A DNA stretch of 64,000 bases from Burkholderia cepacia. GTDB taxonomy: Bacteria; Pseudomonadota; Gammaproteobacteria; Burkholderiales; Burkholderiaceae. Below the pieces are notes generated by a model that had not been told where the DNA came from, made no database searches, and worked only from the letters and a program-made list of their open reading frames with translations. Both the position numbers and the translations under genes were made by a program. This document shows positions 56,405 to 64,000 of the stretch, one piece after another (position 1 is the first letter of the stretch; the number at the start of each line of letters is the position of its first letter). The stretch spans positions 3,472,001-3,536,000 of the forward strand of contig NZ_CP073637.1 in NCBI RefSeq assembly GCF_029962485.1, read 5' to 3'.

Positions 56405-58018
56405 TCAGACGCTGAAGCGGTTCAGCGTATACGCGCGATAGGCCGCGACGAACGCGTCGAACGATCCGGCCTCCTTCGCTTCGAGCTCGGCCTGCTCGGC
56501 CAGCGACTTCGCGGCGAGCGCCTGCTCGGTGCGCAGCGTGTCCGCCGACGGCGGATGGGCGCGGAAATGCGCGGCATGCGCTTCGCTCTGTGCGAGCGCG
56601 AACGCGAGGAACGACTGCCCGTTGTCGCGCATCGTGCGCAGCACGCGCGCGGACGGCGTACGTTCCGGATCGGCAAGCTTCTCGCGTTGCGCGGCAATCG
56701 CGCGCGCATGCTCGTCGCCGCCGCGGATTTCGTCGAGACGGCGGCCGATGGTTTCGATGTCGGCCATCAGATCGTCCGCCCACGCCTGCATCGTGACCGA
56801 CTGGCCGTCGCGCGTGAGCATGAGCCCCGGCTTGCGGCCTTCCATCGTCACGCTGCCGAAGTTCGCGTTCGCTTCCTTGTACGCATCGCAGTCGAGCGGC
56901 GCGCTTTCGTCCAGCGCGCACGCGAGCAGGAAGGCGTCGATGAAGCGCGCGGTTTCCAGCGCGATGCCGGTCGGCTCGAACGGATCGATGTCGAGGCAAC
57001 GCACTTCGATGTACTGCACGCCACGCGACGCGAGCGCATGCAGCGGCCGCTCGCCCGAATACGTGACGCGCTTCGGCCGGATCGTCGAGTAGAACTCGTT
57101 CTCGATCTGCAGCACGTTCGTGTTGATCTGGATCCACTCGCCGTCGCGATGCGTGCCGATTGCCTCGTACGCCGGATACGGTTCGCTCACGGCCTTCGAC
57201 AGCGCGTCGAGGTAGCCGGGCAGCGTGTTGTAGTCGACGTGCAGCGCGGCCTGGGCCGTCGTGTTCGAGTAGCCGAGATCGCTCATCCGCAGGCTCGTCG
57301 CATACGGCAGATACAGCGTATCGGCGTCGAACGTGTCGAGCTTGTGCGGCTTGCCGCGCAGGAACTTCGTGTCGAGCGCGGGCGATGCGCCGAACAGGTA
57401 CATCAGCAGCCAGCTGCGGCGGCGGAAGTTGCGGATCTGCGCGAGATAGCGCTCCGACTGGTAATCGACGAGCGTGGCCGTCGAGCCTTCGTCCGCATGC
57501 AGGCGCCGCCACACTTCTTCATGCAGCGAGTAGTTGTAGTGGATGCCCGCGATGCACTGCATCGTACGACCGTAGCGATACGCGAGGCCGCGCCGGTACA
57601 CCGTCTTCAGGCGGCCGATGTTCGACGAGCCGTAGTCGGCGATCGGAATCTGGTCGTCGGCCGGCAGCAGGCCAGGCATCGAGTCGTTCCACAGCATCTC
57701 GTCGCCGAGCGACGCATAGACGTAGCGATGCAGATCGTCGAGGCGTTCGAGCGTGATCGCGGCGTCGCCTTCAGCGGGCGTGATCAGCTCGATCAGCGCT
57801 TCGGAATAGTCGGTCGTCAGCGCCGGATGCGTGAGCGCCGAACCAAGCGCGCGCGGATGCGGCGTGAACGCGATCATCCCGTCGCGCGTCACGCGCAGGC
57901 TTTCCTTTTCGATGCCGCGCAGGCCGTCGGGCAGATGCTGCCGCGTCGGGCCCGAGCTCAGTGCTTCGAGGCGATTCAGCAGCAGTTCGGACTGGCGGTG
58001 AGTCATGGTGTTCGACAT
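56405..58018 (-). CDS. gshA: glutamate--cysteine ligase (type 1, proteobacterial)
   Basis: The 537-residue product has the GshA signatures GIEKESLRVTRDGMIAFTPHP, DYSEALIELITPAEGD, GIHYNYSLHEEVWR, WLLMYLFGASPALDT and EVRCLDIDPFEPTGI. It catalyses the first step of glutathione synthesis. The enzyme length matches the 518-540 range. It has its own unit in front of a 464-bp gap. Confidence 0.96.
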   Translation of the reverse strand: MSNTMTHRQSELLLNRLEALSSGPTRQHLPDGLRGIEKESLRVTRDGMIAFTPHPRALGSALTHPALTTDYSEALIELITPAEGDAAITLERLDDLHRYVYASLGDEMLWNDSMPGLLPADDQIPIADYGSSNIGRLKTVYRRGLAYRYGRTMQCIAGIHYNYSLHEEVWRRLHADEGSTATLVDYQSERYLAQIRNFRRRSWLLMYLFGASPALDTKFLRGKPHKLDTFDADTLYLPYATSLRMSDLGYSNTTAQAALHVDYNTLPGYLDALSKAVSEPYPAYEAIGTHRDGEWIQINTNVLQIENEFYSTIRPKRVTYSGERPLHALASRGVQYIEVRCLDIDPFEPTGIALETARFIDAFLLACALDESAPLDCDAYKEANANFGSVTMEGRKPGLMLTRDGQSVTMQAWADDLMADIETIGRRLDEIRGGDEHARAIAAQREKLADPERTPSARVLRTMRDNGQSFLAFALAQSEAHAAHFRAHPPSADTLRTEQALAAKSLAEQAELEAKEAGSFDAFVAAYRAYTLNRFSV

Positions 58019-58482
58019 GGAGACGCAAGTGCGTGACGGCCGCGCGCAGAACGCCGCGCGCGGCCGGCTGGATTGTTGGTCGCTTCGTTGGTAGCGGGCA
58101 CTTTAACATCTCGCCGAAACACGCGCTTGAGGTGGCTCCGGGCATGGTGCGCGGGCCGGAGCGGGCCGCCGGACGGGCCAGTCGCGGCGCGCGCGACAGG
58201 TGTGACCGGTTCCAGACGGCGCCGGCGGGCGAGTCGATTCCGCGAATTCGTCGGACGGAACGTGAAGCGGGAACCGGTGGCGGAAGGTGCAACCGCGCCG
58301 CCGAACCGACCGGGAAACGGCACGTGCGGCTACATCGCACGCGCGACGTCCGGCAGGCGCCGGATTCGAGGTGTTGCCGCGATGGCCCGCATCTGGCGGG
58401 CGGCCTGGGGAGGCATGCACGGCCTGCGCAACGCGTTGCATCGCGACACGCTCCGATCGCCCCCGGCCGCACGCCGCCGCGA
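58019..58482. other. intergenic region upstream of gshA
   Basis: 464 bp with no supported gene. A GC hairpin (58041-58068 area, GCCGCGCGC with GCGCGCGGC) lies in the gshA leader. An AT-rich window near 58096-58110 (CACTTTAACATC) may be the gshA promoter. Nothing else is recognised. Confidence 0.35.
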
Positions 58483-59442
58483 TTACCCGCCGCGCGCGCC
58501 GCCCGCGCGGTCGGCCACTTCGTTCCACAAATGAAGCGCCGCATACGCGCGCCACGGCCGCCAGCCTTCGGTGCGGCGCTTCTGGCTGGTGAGCCGGTCG
58601 AGCGCCGGATCGCGCGCGGCGATCGACTGCATCAGCACGAGATCGGAGGCCGGCCACGCGTCCGGGTCGCGCCACGCGCGCATCGCGATGTATTCGACGG
58701 TCCACGGGCCGATGCCCGGCAGATCGAGCCACGCGCTGCGCAGTGTCGCGAGATCGGCATGCGCGCGATCGACCGGCACGTCGCCGGCCGCCACCGCGTG
58801 CGCCACACCCGTCAGTGCCGCCACCCGCTTGCCGGGCATCCCGATCTTGTCGAGATCGCACGCGGCCAGCGCGTCGGGAGTCGGGAAACGCCACGCCGGC
58901 GCGCCGTCGTCTTCATGAATCACCCGCTCGCCGGCCCGTTCGACGAGCCGGCCGACGATCGTCGTCGCGGCCTTCACGCTCACCTGCTGGCCGACGATCG
59001 CACGCACGGCCAGCTCGAACCCCGACCACGCGCCGGGCACACGCAACCCCGGCGCGGCCTCGACGAGCGGCGCGAACCACGGATCGCGCGCGAGCCCGCC
59101 GCCGATCGCGGCCGGATCGGCGCCGAGGTCGAACATCGTCGCGACGCGCGCGGCGAACGCATCGTCGACATGGCGTGCGACGGCCCCTTCGACGGTCGCG
59201 ATCAGGCAATGCTTGCGCGGATGTTTCGTGACGATGAGCCGGCCGGCATCGCCGTGCAGGTCGACGATGCGGCGATACACGCCGTCCGCGACCTGCTCGA
59301 CGCCCGGAATCGCGCGCCCGCTGAAGAAACGCAGCACACGCGCCCAGTCGTACGGCGCCTTGTAGCGCAACTCCATCTGCGCGGACGGCGGCACTTGGCC
59401 GCCGTCCGCGATGGATGTGATCGTTGCTTTATCGATGCTCAA
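58483..59442 (-). CDS. alkA: 3-methyladenine DNA glycosylase II
   Basis: The 319-residue protein combines an AlkA N-terminal domain (YDWARVLRFFSGRAIPGVE) with a HhH-GPD domain: GFELAVRAIVGQQVS, the helix-hairpin-helix LDLPGIGPWTVEYIAMRA and catalytic Asp in PASDLVLMQ. It removes alkylated purines such as 3-methyladenine. Its start overlaps the ada stop by 4 bp (ATGA), so it is translated with Ada, the alkylation-response activator. Confidence 0.93.
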   Translation of the reverse strand: MSIDKATITSIADGGQVPPSAQMELRYKAPYDWARVLRFFSGRAIPGVEQVADGVYRRIVDLHGDAGRLIVTKHPRKHCLIATVEGAVARHVDDAFAARVATMFDLGADPAAIGGGLARDPWFAPLVEAAPGLRVPGAWSGFELAVRAIVGQQVSVKAATTIVGRLVERAGERVIHEDDGAPAWRFPTPDALAACDLDKIGMPGKRVAALTGVAHAVAAGDVPVDRAHADLATLRSAWLDLPGIGPWTVEYIAMRAWRDPDAWPASDLVLMQSIAARDPALDRLTSQKRRTEGWRPWRAYAALHLWNEVADRAGGARGG

Positions 59443-60530
59443 ACTGCACTACCCTCCGTCACCGCTTCGGCTTCATCGTTGTGACTATGGCGCGCCTCGG
59501 ACGCGAGCAGCGTCGCCTTGCGGCGCACGCCCCAGCGATATCCGGCGAGCGCGCCGCCCTTTTGCACGACACGGTGGCACGGGATCGCCAGCGCGACCGG
59601 ATTCGACGCGCACGCGGACGCGACCGCCCGCACCGCGCGCGGCGAACCGAGCGCCTCAGCAATCTCCGAGTAGCTGCGTGTTTCGCCGTACGGAATATGC
59701 GTCAACGCTTCCCACACACGCTGCTGGAACGCGGTCGGCGCGATGTCGAGCGGCAGGTCGAATGCGTGCCGCGTGCCGTCGAGATACGCGCGAATCTGCG
59801 TGACGAACGGCGCGAGCCGCGCAGACGCTTCGACCAGCTCGGCCCGCGCGAATGCGTCCTTCAGCTCGCCGACGAGCGCCGCCGGTTCGTCGCCGAACGC
59901 GATCCGGCAGATGCCCTGTTCGGTTGCGGCGACGAGCACCGTACCGAGCGACGTCGACGCGGTCGCATAGTCGATCCGCAGGCCCGCGCCCTGGCGACGG
60001 AACGCGGACGGCGCCATCCCTAGCTCGCGCGGCACCGATGCATAGAGCCGCGACGGCGAGTTGAAACCCGCGTCGACGGCCGCCTGCGTGACCGGCTGCC
60101 CGCTTTGCAACGCCTGCCGCAGCGCGGCGCCGCGCTGCGCGGCCTGGTACTGGCGCGGCGACACGCCGACCACGCGCTTGAATAGCCGCTGCAGGTGGAA
60201 CGGACTCACGTGCACGGCGTCGCTCAGTTGCTGCAGCGTGAGCCGCTCGGCATGCGCGTCGAGCACCGCGCATGCGCGGTTGACGATCTCGAGCTCGCGC
60301 GGCAGCCCTTCCGGCTGGCAGCGCTTGCAAGGGCGGAAGCCGGCCGCACGCGCGGCCGCCGGATCGGCGAAGAAGGACACATTCTCGCGACGCGGCAGCC
60401 GCGACGCGCAGGTCGGACGGCAGAACACGCCGGTCGTGCTCACGGCATAGAAGAACGCGCCGTCCGCATGCGGATCGCGCTCGGTCACGGCGCCCCAGCG
60501 GGCCTCGTCGGTCGGATAGGCGGTTTTCAT
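59439..60530 (-). CDS. ada: Ada: alkylation response activator and O6-alkylguanine methyltransferase
   Basis: The 363-residue protein has an N-terminal zinc Ada domain (Cys in GVFCRPTCASR and RPCKRCQPEG), an AraC-type HTH (LQQLSDAVHVSPFHLQRLFKRVVG) and a C-terminal O6-methylguanine methyltransferase with AIPCHRVVQ (active Cys). It repairs alkylated bases and activates its own operon. ATG at 60530 has GAGG upstream. It is the first gene of ada-alkA. Confidence 0.95.
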   Translation of the reverse strand: MKTAYPTDEARWGAVTERDPHADGAFFYAVSTTGVFCRPTCASRLPRRENVSFFADPAAARAAGFRPCKRCQPEGLPRELEIVNRACAVLDAHAERLTLQQLSDAVHVSPFHLQRLFKRVVGVSPRQYQAAQRGAALRQALQSGQPVTQAAVDAGFNSPSRLYASVPRELGMAPSAFRRQGAGLRIDYATASTSLGTVLVAATEQGICRIAFGDEPAALVGELKDAFARAELVEASARLAPFVTQIRAYLDGTRHAFDLPLDIAPTAFQQRVWEALTHIPYGETRSYSEIAEALGSPRAVRAVASACASNPVALAIPCHRVVQKGGALAGYRWGVRRKATLLASEARHSHNDEAEAVTEGSAV

Positions 60531-60546
60531 CTGAACCTCGCACTCT

Positions 60547-60571
60547 CTAGTGTAGATGGTGCCTACTCTAG
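60547..60571 (-). promoter_or_regulatory. candidate Ada operator
   Basis: A near-palindrome CTAGTGTAG (60547-60555) with CTACTCTAG (60563-60571), 7-bp spacer and one mismatch, lies 17-41 bp before the ada ATG. It could be the autoregulatory Ada site, although it does not match the enterobacterial Ada box exactly. Confidence 0.4.
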
Positions 60572-60770
60572 ACATCGGCGCATACCGTCGCGCCCTGAAT
60601 CTTGCTCTGTGATTCGCGGCAGCGAACCGGGGACACATCGATCAGGAATAAATCCGACAAATCGCCCGAAGCGGCTGCTCCGGCGCGGCTTTCGTCATCG
60701 TCCCGTCACCGTTTTGCTGCAGTGCGGATGCGACAAATCGCCGTCCTGACGTTTTTTTGCATTCAGAATA

Positions 60771-60799
60771 TTGCGTCGCACCATCGCCGTGTGTATAGT
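60771..60799 (+). promoter_or_regulatory. promoter of candidate small RNA
   Basis: TTGCGT (60771-60776), a 17-bp spacer and TATAGT (60794-60799) precede a transcribed-looking segment that ends at a strong terminator. Transcription should start near 60806. Confidence 0.6.
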
Positions 60800-60805
60800 T
60801 GGAAC

Positions 60806-60874
60806 TGTCTCCTCCATGTCTCCTCCTGATATGGATTAAGCCCGTTCCGCACTGCGTGAACGGGCTTTTTTTCG
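60806..60874 (+). ncRNA. candidate small RNA with duplicated anti-Shine-Dalgarno motif
   Basis: About 69 nt between a sigma-70-like promoter and a terminator hairpin (60838-60847 with 60858-60867, then seven T). The 5' part carries TGTCTCCTCC twice in tandem (60807-60816 and 60818-60827), each matching the reverse of a GGAGGAGA-type ribosome site. No start codon with ribosome site or ORF is present. This is the layout of an Hfq-type regulatory RNA like the CUCCUCC-carrying cuckoo/CcsR RNAs of other proteobacteria. It is unannotated here and inferred. Confidence 0.6.
60838..60874 (+). terminator. intrinsic terminator of the candidate small RNA
   Basis: A 10-bp stem with a 10-nt loop and TTTTTTT after it. 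No protein gene lies upstream on this strand, so it must end a non-coding transcript. Confidence 0.85.
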
Positions 60875-60961
60875 TCTGTCGATTGTGCCGTGTTCCGACC
60901 GGCGGCGCAGGCGCGATGCGTCTACACTCGATGCTCGTCGACAGCGAAGGAGTATCCGTTC

Positions 60962-61375
60962 ATGAAGCCCACCATCCGCGGAATCGATCACATCGTGCTG
61001 CGCGTGACCGACATGGCGGCGATGACGCGCTTTTACTGCGACGCCGTCGGCTGCCATGTGGAGAAGGAGCAGCCCGATCTGGGCCTCGTGCAGTTGCGCG
61101 CCGGCGATGCGCTGATCGACCTGCTGACCGTCGGCGGCCCGATCGACCGCCCTGACAGCGGCCCGCCCGGCACGGGGCGCAATCTCGATCACCTGTGCCT
61201 GCGCGTCGAGCCGTTCGATCCCGATGCTTTGATCGCCCATTTCGCCGCGCATGGCGCGAGCCCAGGCGCCCCGGCGGAACGCTACGGCGCCGGCGGCTAC
61301 GGGCCGTCGATCTACCTGTTCGACCCGGAAGGCAACATGGTCGAATTCAAGGGGCCGCCGGCCGCGATCGGCTGA
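60962..61375 (+). CDS. VOC family (glyoxalase/bleomycin resistance-like) protein
   Basis: The 137-residue protein contains paired beta-alpha-beta-beta-beta modules with metal ligands His and Glu in IDHIVLRVTDM, LDHLCLRVEPFD and the C-terminal FDPEGNMVEFKGP. It is a vicinal oxygen chelate domain protein of unknown substrate. The ATG at 60962 has AAGGAG 8 bp upstream. It is downstream of the candidate small RNA. Confidence 0.88.
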   Translation: MKPTIRGIDHIVLRVTDMAAMTRFYCDAVGCHVEKEQPDLGLVQLRAGDALIDLLTVGGPIDRPDSGPPGTGRNLDHLCLRVEPFDPDALIAHFAAHGASPGAPAERYGAGGYGPSIYLFDPEGNMVEFKGPPAAIG

Positions 61376-61396
61376 ACGCGGCCGGCACGCGGGCCA

Positions 61397-61951
61397 TTAC
61401 GCGTCCGCGCGCGCCTTCAGCACCGTCCATTCGACCGCGACCGGATCGTGGTCCGCGCTCGAGATCCACGCCGCGCCATCCTGCACCGTGCACTGCAGGC
61501 GCATCGTGCGCTCCGCGAGCCGCCCGAGCGCGGTCGCGACGCCGTCGGCGAGCGACAGCACCTGCACGTTGCGCAGCCGCTCGACCTTGCTGCGCACGCC
61601 CTGCCACCAGATATCCGACGTCTTGCCGCCATACGCGATCACCGTGACCTGCCCGGCGCGGCCGGCCGCCTTCGAGATGCGCCGTTCGTCGGGCTGGCCG
61701 GCCTCGATCCACACGTCGATCGCACCCGTCAGGTCCTTCTGCCACAGATCGGGCTCGTCGACGTCCGACAGCCCCTTGCAGAATTCGAGCCGCTCGTGCG
61801 CGAACAGCGCGAACGCAACGATGCGCACCATCATCCGGTCGTCGGTTTCCGACGGATGGCGCGCTACCGTCAGCGCGTGATCGGCGTAGTAATGCCGATC
61901 CATGTCGGCGATTTGGAGTTCGGCTTTGTAGATCGTGGATTTCAGCGCCAT
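61397..61951 (-). CDS. YaeQ family protein
   Basis: The 184-residue protein has the conserved YaeQ pattern: YKAELQIADMDRHYYADHALTVARHPSETDDRMMVRIVAFALFA, GLSDVDEPDLW and VWIEAGQPDERRISKA. The fold is related to PD-(D/E)XK nucleases but the function is unsettled. The ATG at 61951 is chosen as the family start. It is convergent with the VOC gene. Confidence 0.9.
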   Translation of the reverse strand: MALKSTIYKAELQIADMDRHYYADHALTVARHPSETDDRMMVRIVAFALFAHERLEFCKGLSDVDEPDLWQKDLTGAIDVWIEAGQPDERRISKAAGRAGQVTVIAYGGKTSDIWWQGVRSKVERLRNVQVLSLADGVATALGRLAERTMRLQCTVQDGAAWISSADHDPVAVEWTVLKARADA

Positions 61952-62045
61952 GCGGAGTCGGCCCGGGCGGGCATTCGGTTCGGTCGGGCCGTGATGATAC
62001 CGAATGCGCGCCGTCCGGCGCGTGTCATGCGCGCCCCACAGCACA

Positions 62046-62069
62046 ACGGCCCGACATCAGCCGGGCCGT
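62046..62069 (-). terminator. weak intrinsic terminator of the small exported protein gene
   Basis: An 8-bp GC stem (62046-62053 with 62062-62069), followed on the minus strand by TGTG, lies between the small exported gene and the YaeQ gene. Confidence 0.45.
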
Positions 62070-62140
62070 GTTCGGTTCGCGCCGCCGGCACAACGGGCCG
62101 GTGCGCTCGCGCATCGTGCGACTGCGCGGGGATCGATCGG

Positions 62141-62488
62141 TTACTGCTTCACGAAGCGCGAATCGGTCCAGAGACCTTGCTGGTCGCTGTTGTCGGCGCT
62201 GACGAACTGCACGTCGCCCTGATCGACCGACACCACGCGGAAGCGCTGGCCTTCCGGCACCGACAGACAGCGGTAGTCGTCGAAGTATTGCTGCTTCGCC
62301 TGCGACTTGCCGTCACGCTCGTGACTCAGTACGGAATCCAGATTGTCTTTCGACAGGCAGCCCCAGGCATTCTTCGTCAGCTGGATTTCCTGCGTCGGCT
62401 TGACGGCCGAATCGCCGCCGGCCTGGGCAATCGACACCGCGCAAAATGCGCCAACGAGGGCAAAAAGGATACCGGTACGCTTCATCAT
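62141..62488 (-). CDS. small exported protein of unknown function
   Basis: The 115-residue protein starts at a double ATG (62488 with 62485) 8 bp after GGAGAC. It has a signal peptide (MKRTGILFALVGAFCAVSIAQA) and a mature part of about 90 residues with two Cys (AWGCLSKD and YRCLSVPE) that could form one disulfide. I do not recognise a family. It is preceded by a 487-bp AT-richer region. Confidence 0.8.
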   Translation of the reverse strand: MMKRTGILFALVGAFCAVSIAQAGGDSAVKPTQEIQLTKNAWGCLSKDNLDSVLSHERDGKSQAKQQYFDDYRCLSVPEGQRFRVVSVDQGDVQFVSADNSDQQGLWTDSRFVKQ

Positions 62489-62975
62489 GTTCTGTCTCCA
62501 GGCTGCGGGCACCAGGCTTGGGTTAGCTATGCGTTTAAAGATGATCGTGAACCCGCGTTTTTCACTTTAGAAGACCGGTAAACGATAGCAAGCACATTTG
62601 TTGTGCGACCGCAATAGCGGCGGATTGTCGCACCCCGTGCGCAGCCCGTTTTTCGCGCGGCGCGCGCGGCGGGCAAAACCTGTTGCGTGTCGGACAGGCC
62701 CGTCATGCCGGGCGGAAAGCGTTGTCCGACAAGGCTTTCATCCAAGTTACATTGTGACGATTGAACGGTTTGGATAATCCATTTCGTCATCCGGATCATT
62801 TTGATGCGCCGCACATAAAGTCATTCGAAACGATTCAACTTTACCGCAGCGCGGAATCGCAAATACCTGATACAAGAAAAATGCCAGGTATAAGCGAATC
62901 CGTATTTATCCGTAGTTCCCCGAATGTATTCGGTGCCCGTAGAAGCCCCGCTGCACGCACCTTTCGCCAGCGCGT
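62489..62975. other. AT-richer intergenic region between speG and the small exported gene
   Basis: This 487-bp region is lower in GC than its neighbours. It contains dyads GTGCGAC (62603-62609) with GTCGCAC (62627-62633) and TCGGACA with TGTCCGA farther along. Two short reading frames within it lack codon bias and ribosome sites, so I do not call genes. Confidence 0.4.
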
Positions 62976-63533
62976 TTACCCTGCCTTATTCGGAGTGGAT
63001 TGCTGACGCTCGAAATAATCGCGCTGGAAAATGCACATGCGATAAGCGTTGTGATACGCGCCGTTTCCGAAAAATTCTTCCTTCAATTCGGCCTCGTGCT
63101 GGAATCCGCATTTCTCGTACACGTGAATCGCCGCCGCATTCGACGTATCGACGATCAGGTACAGCTTGCGCATGTTCAGCACCTTGAATGCGTACTCGAT
63201 CGCGAGGCGCGTCGCCTGGCCCGCATAGCCGCGCCCCTGGCACTGCGGCGCGATGATGATCTGGAACTCGCCGCGGCGATGGATGTAGTCGAGCTCGATC
63301 AGCTCGACGAGGCCGACCAGCTCGCCTTGCGAATCGACCGCGACGAACCGGCGTTCGCGCTGGTCGTGCACGTGGCGGTCGTACAGTTGTGACAGTTCGG
63401 AGAAGGTTTCGTACGGCTCCTCGAACCAGTAGCGCATGATCTTCGCGTCGTTGTTCAGCTCGTGGACGAAGCGCAGGTCCTGGCGCTCCAGCGGTCGCAG
63501 CGCGAGCGTGTTGGTATCGTTCTGGAGTTGCAT
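62976..63533 (-). CDS. speG: spermidine N1-acetyltransferase
   Basis: The 185-residue GNAT protein is close in length and sequence to Spe[41 protein letters not shown], acetyl-CoA-binding [21 protein letters not shown] and [13 protein letters not shown]. It acetylates spermidine to control polyamine toxicity. The ATG at 63533 is preferred, as AAGGAC sits at suitable distance from it rather than from the ATG two codons upstream. Confidence 0.93.
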   Translation of the reverse strand: MQLQNDTNTLALRPLERQDLRFVHELNNDAKIMRYWFEEPYETFSELSQLYDRHVHDQRERRFVAVDSQGELVGLVELIELDYIHRRGEFQIIIAPQCQGRGYAGQATRLAIEYAFKVLNMRKLYLIVDTSNAAAIHVYEKCGFQHEAELKEEFFGNGAYHNAYRMCIFQRDYFERQQSTPNKAG

Positions 63534-63684
63534 GTTCATGTCCTTTTTGATGCCGGCGCTCGTGCGAAACGCCCGCGCGGCGCGGCCGCGTCCGGGCCCG
63601 TTTCGCACTGTAAGAAAATGAACGCGGGCGAGGTTCAGAGCCTAGAATGGGAGCAAGGGTTCCTGCCACCGCAAGGAGGCTATC

Positions 63685-63855
63685 GTGATCGAGCAAGTCA
63701 TACTCGGAATATTCCTCGTGCTGCCGCTCGTCATCGTCGCGGCGCTGTTTTCCGACGAACTGTGGCAGGAACATCGGCGCCAGCATCCGCGCGACGAAAA
63801 CGCACCGCATATCGACTGGAAGCATCCGTGGCGCCGCGTGCGACGCGGTCATTGA
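63685..63855 (+). CDS. small single-pass membrane protein (56 aa)
   Basis: GTG at 63685 follows AAGGAGG at ideal spacing and opens a frame of 56 codons ending with TGA at 63855. Residues 4-22 (QVILGIFLVLPLVIVAALF) form one membrane helix, and the rest is a basic, His/Trp-rich tail (EHRRQHPRD...DWKHPWRRVRRGH). Codon use matches neighbours. No family is recognised. It is divergent from speG and lies upstream of the gene starting at 63972. A TAGAAT -10-like box is at 63643-63648. Confidence 0.7.
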   Translation: MIEQVILGIFLVLPLVIVAALFSDELWQEHRRQHPRDENAPHIDWKHPWRRVRRGH

Positions 63856-63971
63856 ACCGGCTCACCATCGATCCGCAGCCTGCGCCGGCCGAGCCATCCC
63901 GGGCCCGGTAACGCGCGGCGCGCCGCCTTTCCGCTACGATCCGATTCCCGCCCAACCCGCGAGACGCCGAC

Positions 63972-64000
63972 GTGAACGACAAGCCCGCTGCCCCTGCTCA
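63972..64000 (+). CDS. possible start of next gene (truncated by window end)
   Basis: A GTG at 63972 opens a frame reading MNDKPAAPA up to the window edge. It is too short to assign and has no clear ribosome site in view, so this is tentative. Confidence 0.3.

Noticed and set aside
58003..58323. 106-codon minus-strand frame upstream of gshA
   Set aside because: Overlaps the gshA start and leader; composition is Arg/Pro-rich shadow sequence.
62527..62814. 95-codon minus-strand frame
   Set aside because: No ribosome site, mixed codon use and location in an AT-richer spacer; no recognisable domain.
62761..63006. 81-codon plus-strand frame
   Set aside because: Overlaps the speG 3' end, lacks ribosome site and codon bias.

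Overview
The window is high-GC proteobacterial chromosome with dense, well-spaced genes, strong GC3 bias and no mobile elements. Gene content and protein sequences (gatCAB, mreBCD-mrdA-rodA, queCDE, def-fmt-htpX-rsmB-ntrYX-like, gshA, ada-alkA, a phnAY/phnSTUW phosphonate locus) point to a betaproteobacterium of the genus Burkholderia, most probably the B. cepacia complex and its large chromosome. This is inferred from recognised protein families, not from a database search.

Layout. 1-2.5 kb: partial alcohol dehydrogenase, exonuclease III and a PPK2-type kinase. 2.6-6 kb: gatCAB on the minus strand. 6.3-12.6 kb: the rod-shape cluster mreB-mreC-mreD-mrdA-rodA. 12.7-16.5 kb: a Sel1-repeat lipoprotein-like/exported protein with an HpcH-type aldolase, then queC, queE and queD (preQ0 synthesis). 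16.8-25.5 kb: tRNA-Phe, an NtrY-type sensor kinase with a short response regulator, a DUF4390 protein, rsmB, htpX, a LysE-type exporter, fmt and def. 25.7-30.2 kb: dprA, a thioredoxin-like protein and topB. 30.4-39.5 kb: accessory metabolism (LysR/2-hydroxyacid dehydrogenase pair, patatin/hotdog pair, tRNA-Lys, DUF3592 membrane protein, CGNR regulator/hydrolase pair, polar amino acid ABC transporter).

39.6-53.6 kb is the most coherent accessory system: a phosphonate utilisation island. phnA and phnY face phnS, phnT, phnU, phnW and a DAO-type FAD oxidoreductase; a GntR-type regulator, a Tat-exported phospholipase C and a LysR regulator follow. The expected flow is 2-aminoethylphosphonate import (PhnSTU), transamination to phosphonoacetaldehyde (PhnW), oxidation to phosphonoacetate (PhnY) and hydrolysis to acetate and phosphate (PhnA). 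phnU carries an apparent one-base frameshift. The phnA and phnS promoters appear to overlap face to face, and a decamer at them recurs in the regulator's own promoter.

53.7-64 kb: lldP with a 51-bp tandem hairpin repeat array just upstream, a DUF4148 protein, gshA, an ada-alkA repair operon, a candidate small RNA with duplicated anti-Shine-Dalgarno motifs, a VOC protein, a YaeQ protein, a small exported protein, speG, and an unlisted 56-residue membrane protein. I find no CRISPR, insertion sequence, prophage or rRNA. The most unusual items are the repeat array, the candidate small RNA, the phn promoter architecture and the phnU frameshift.
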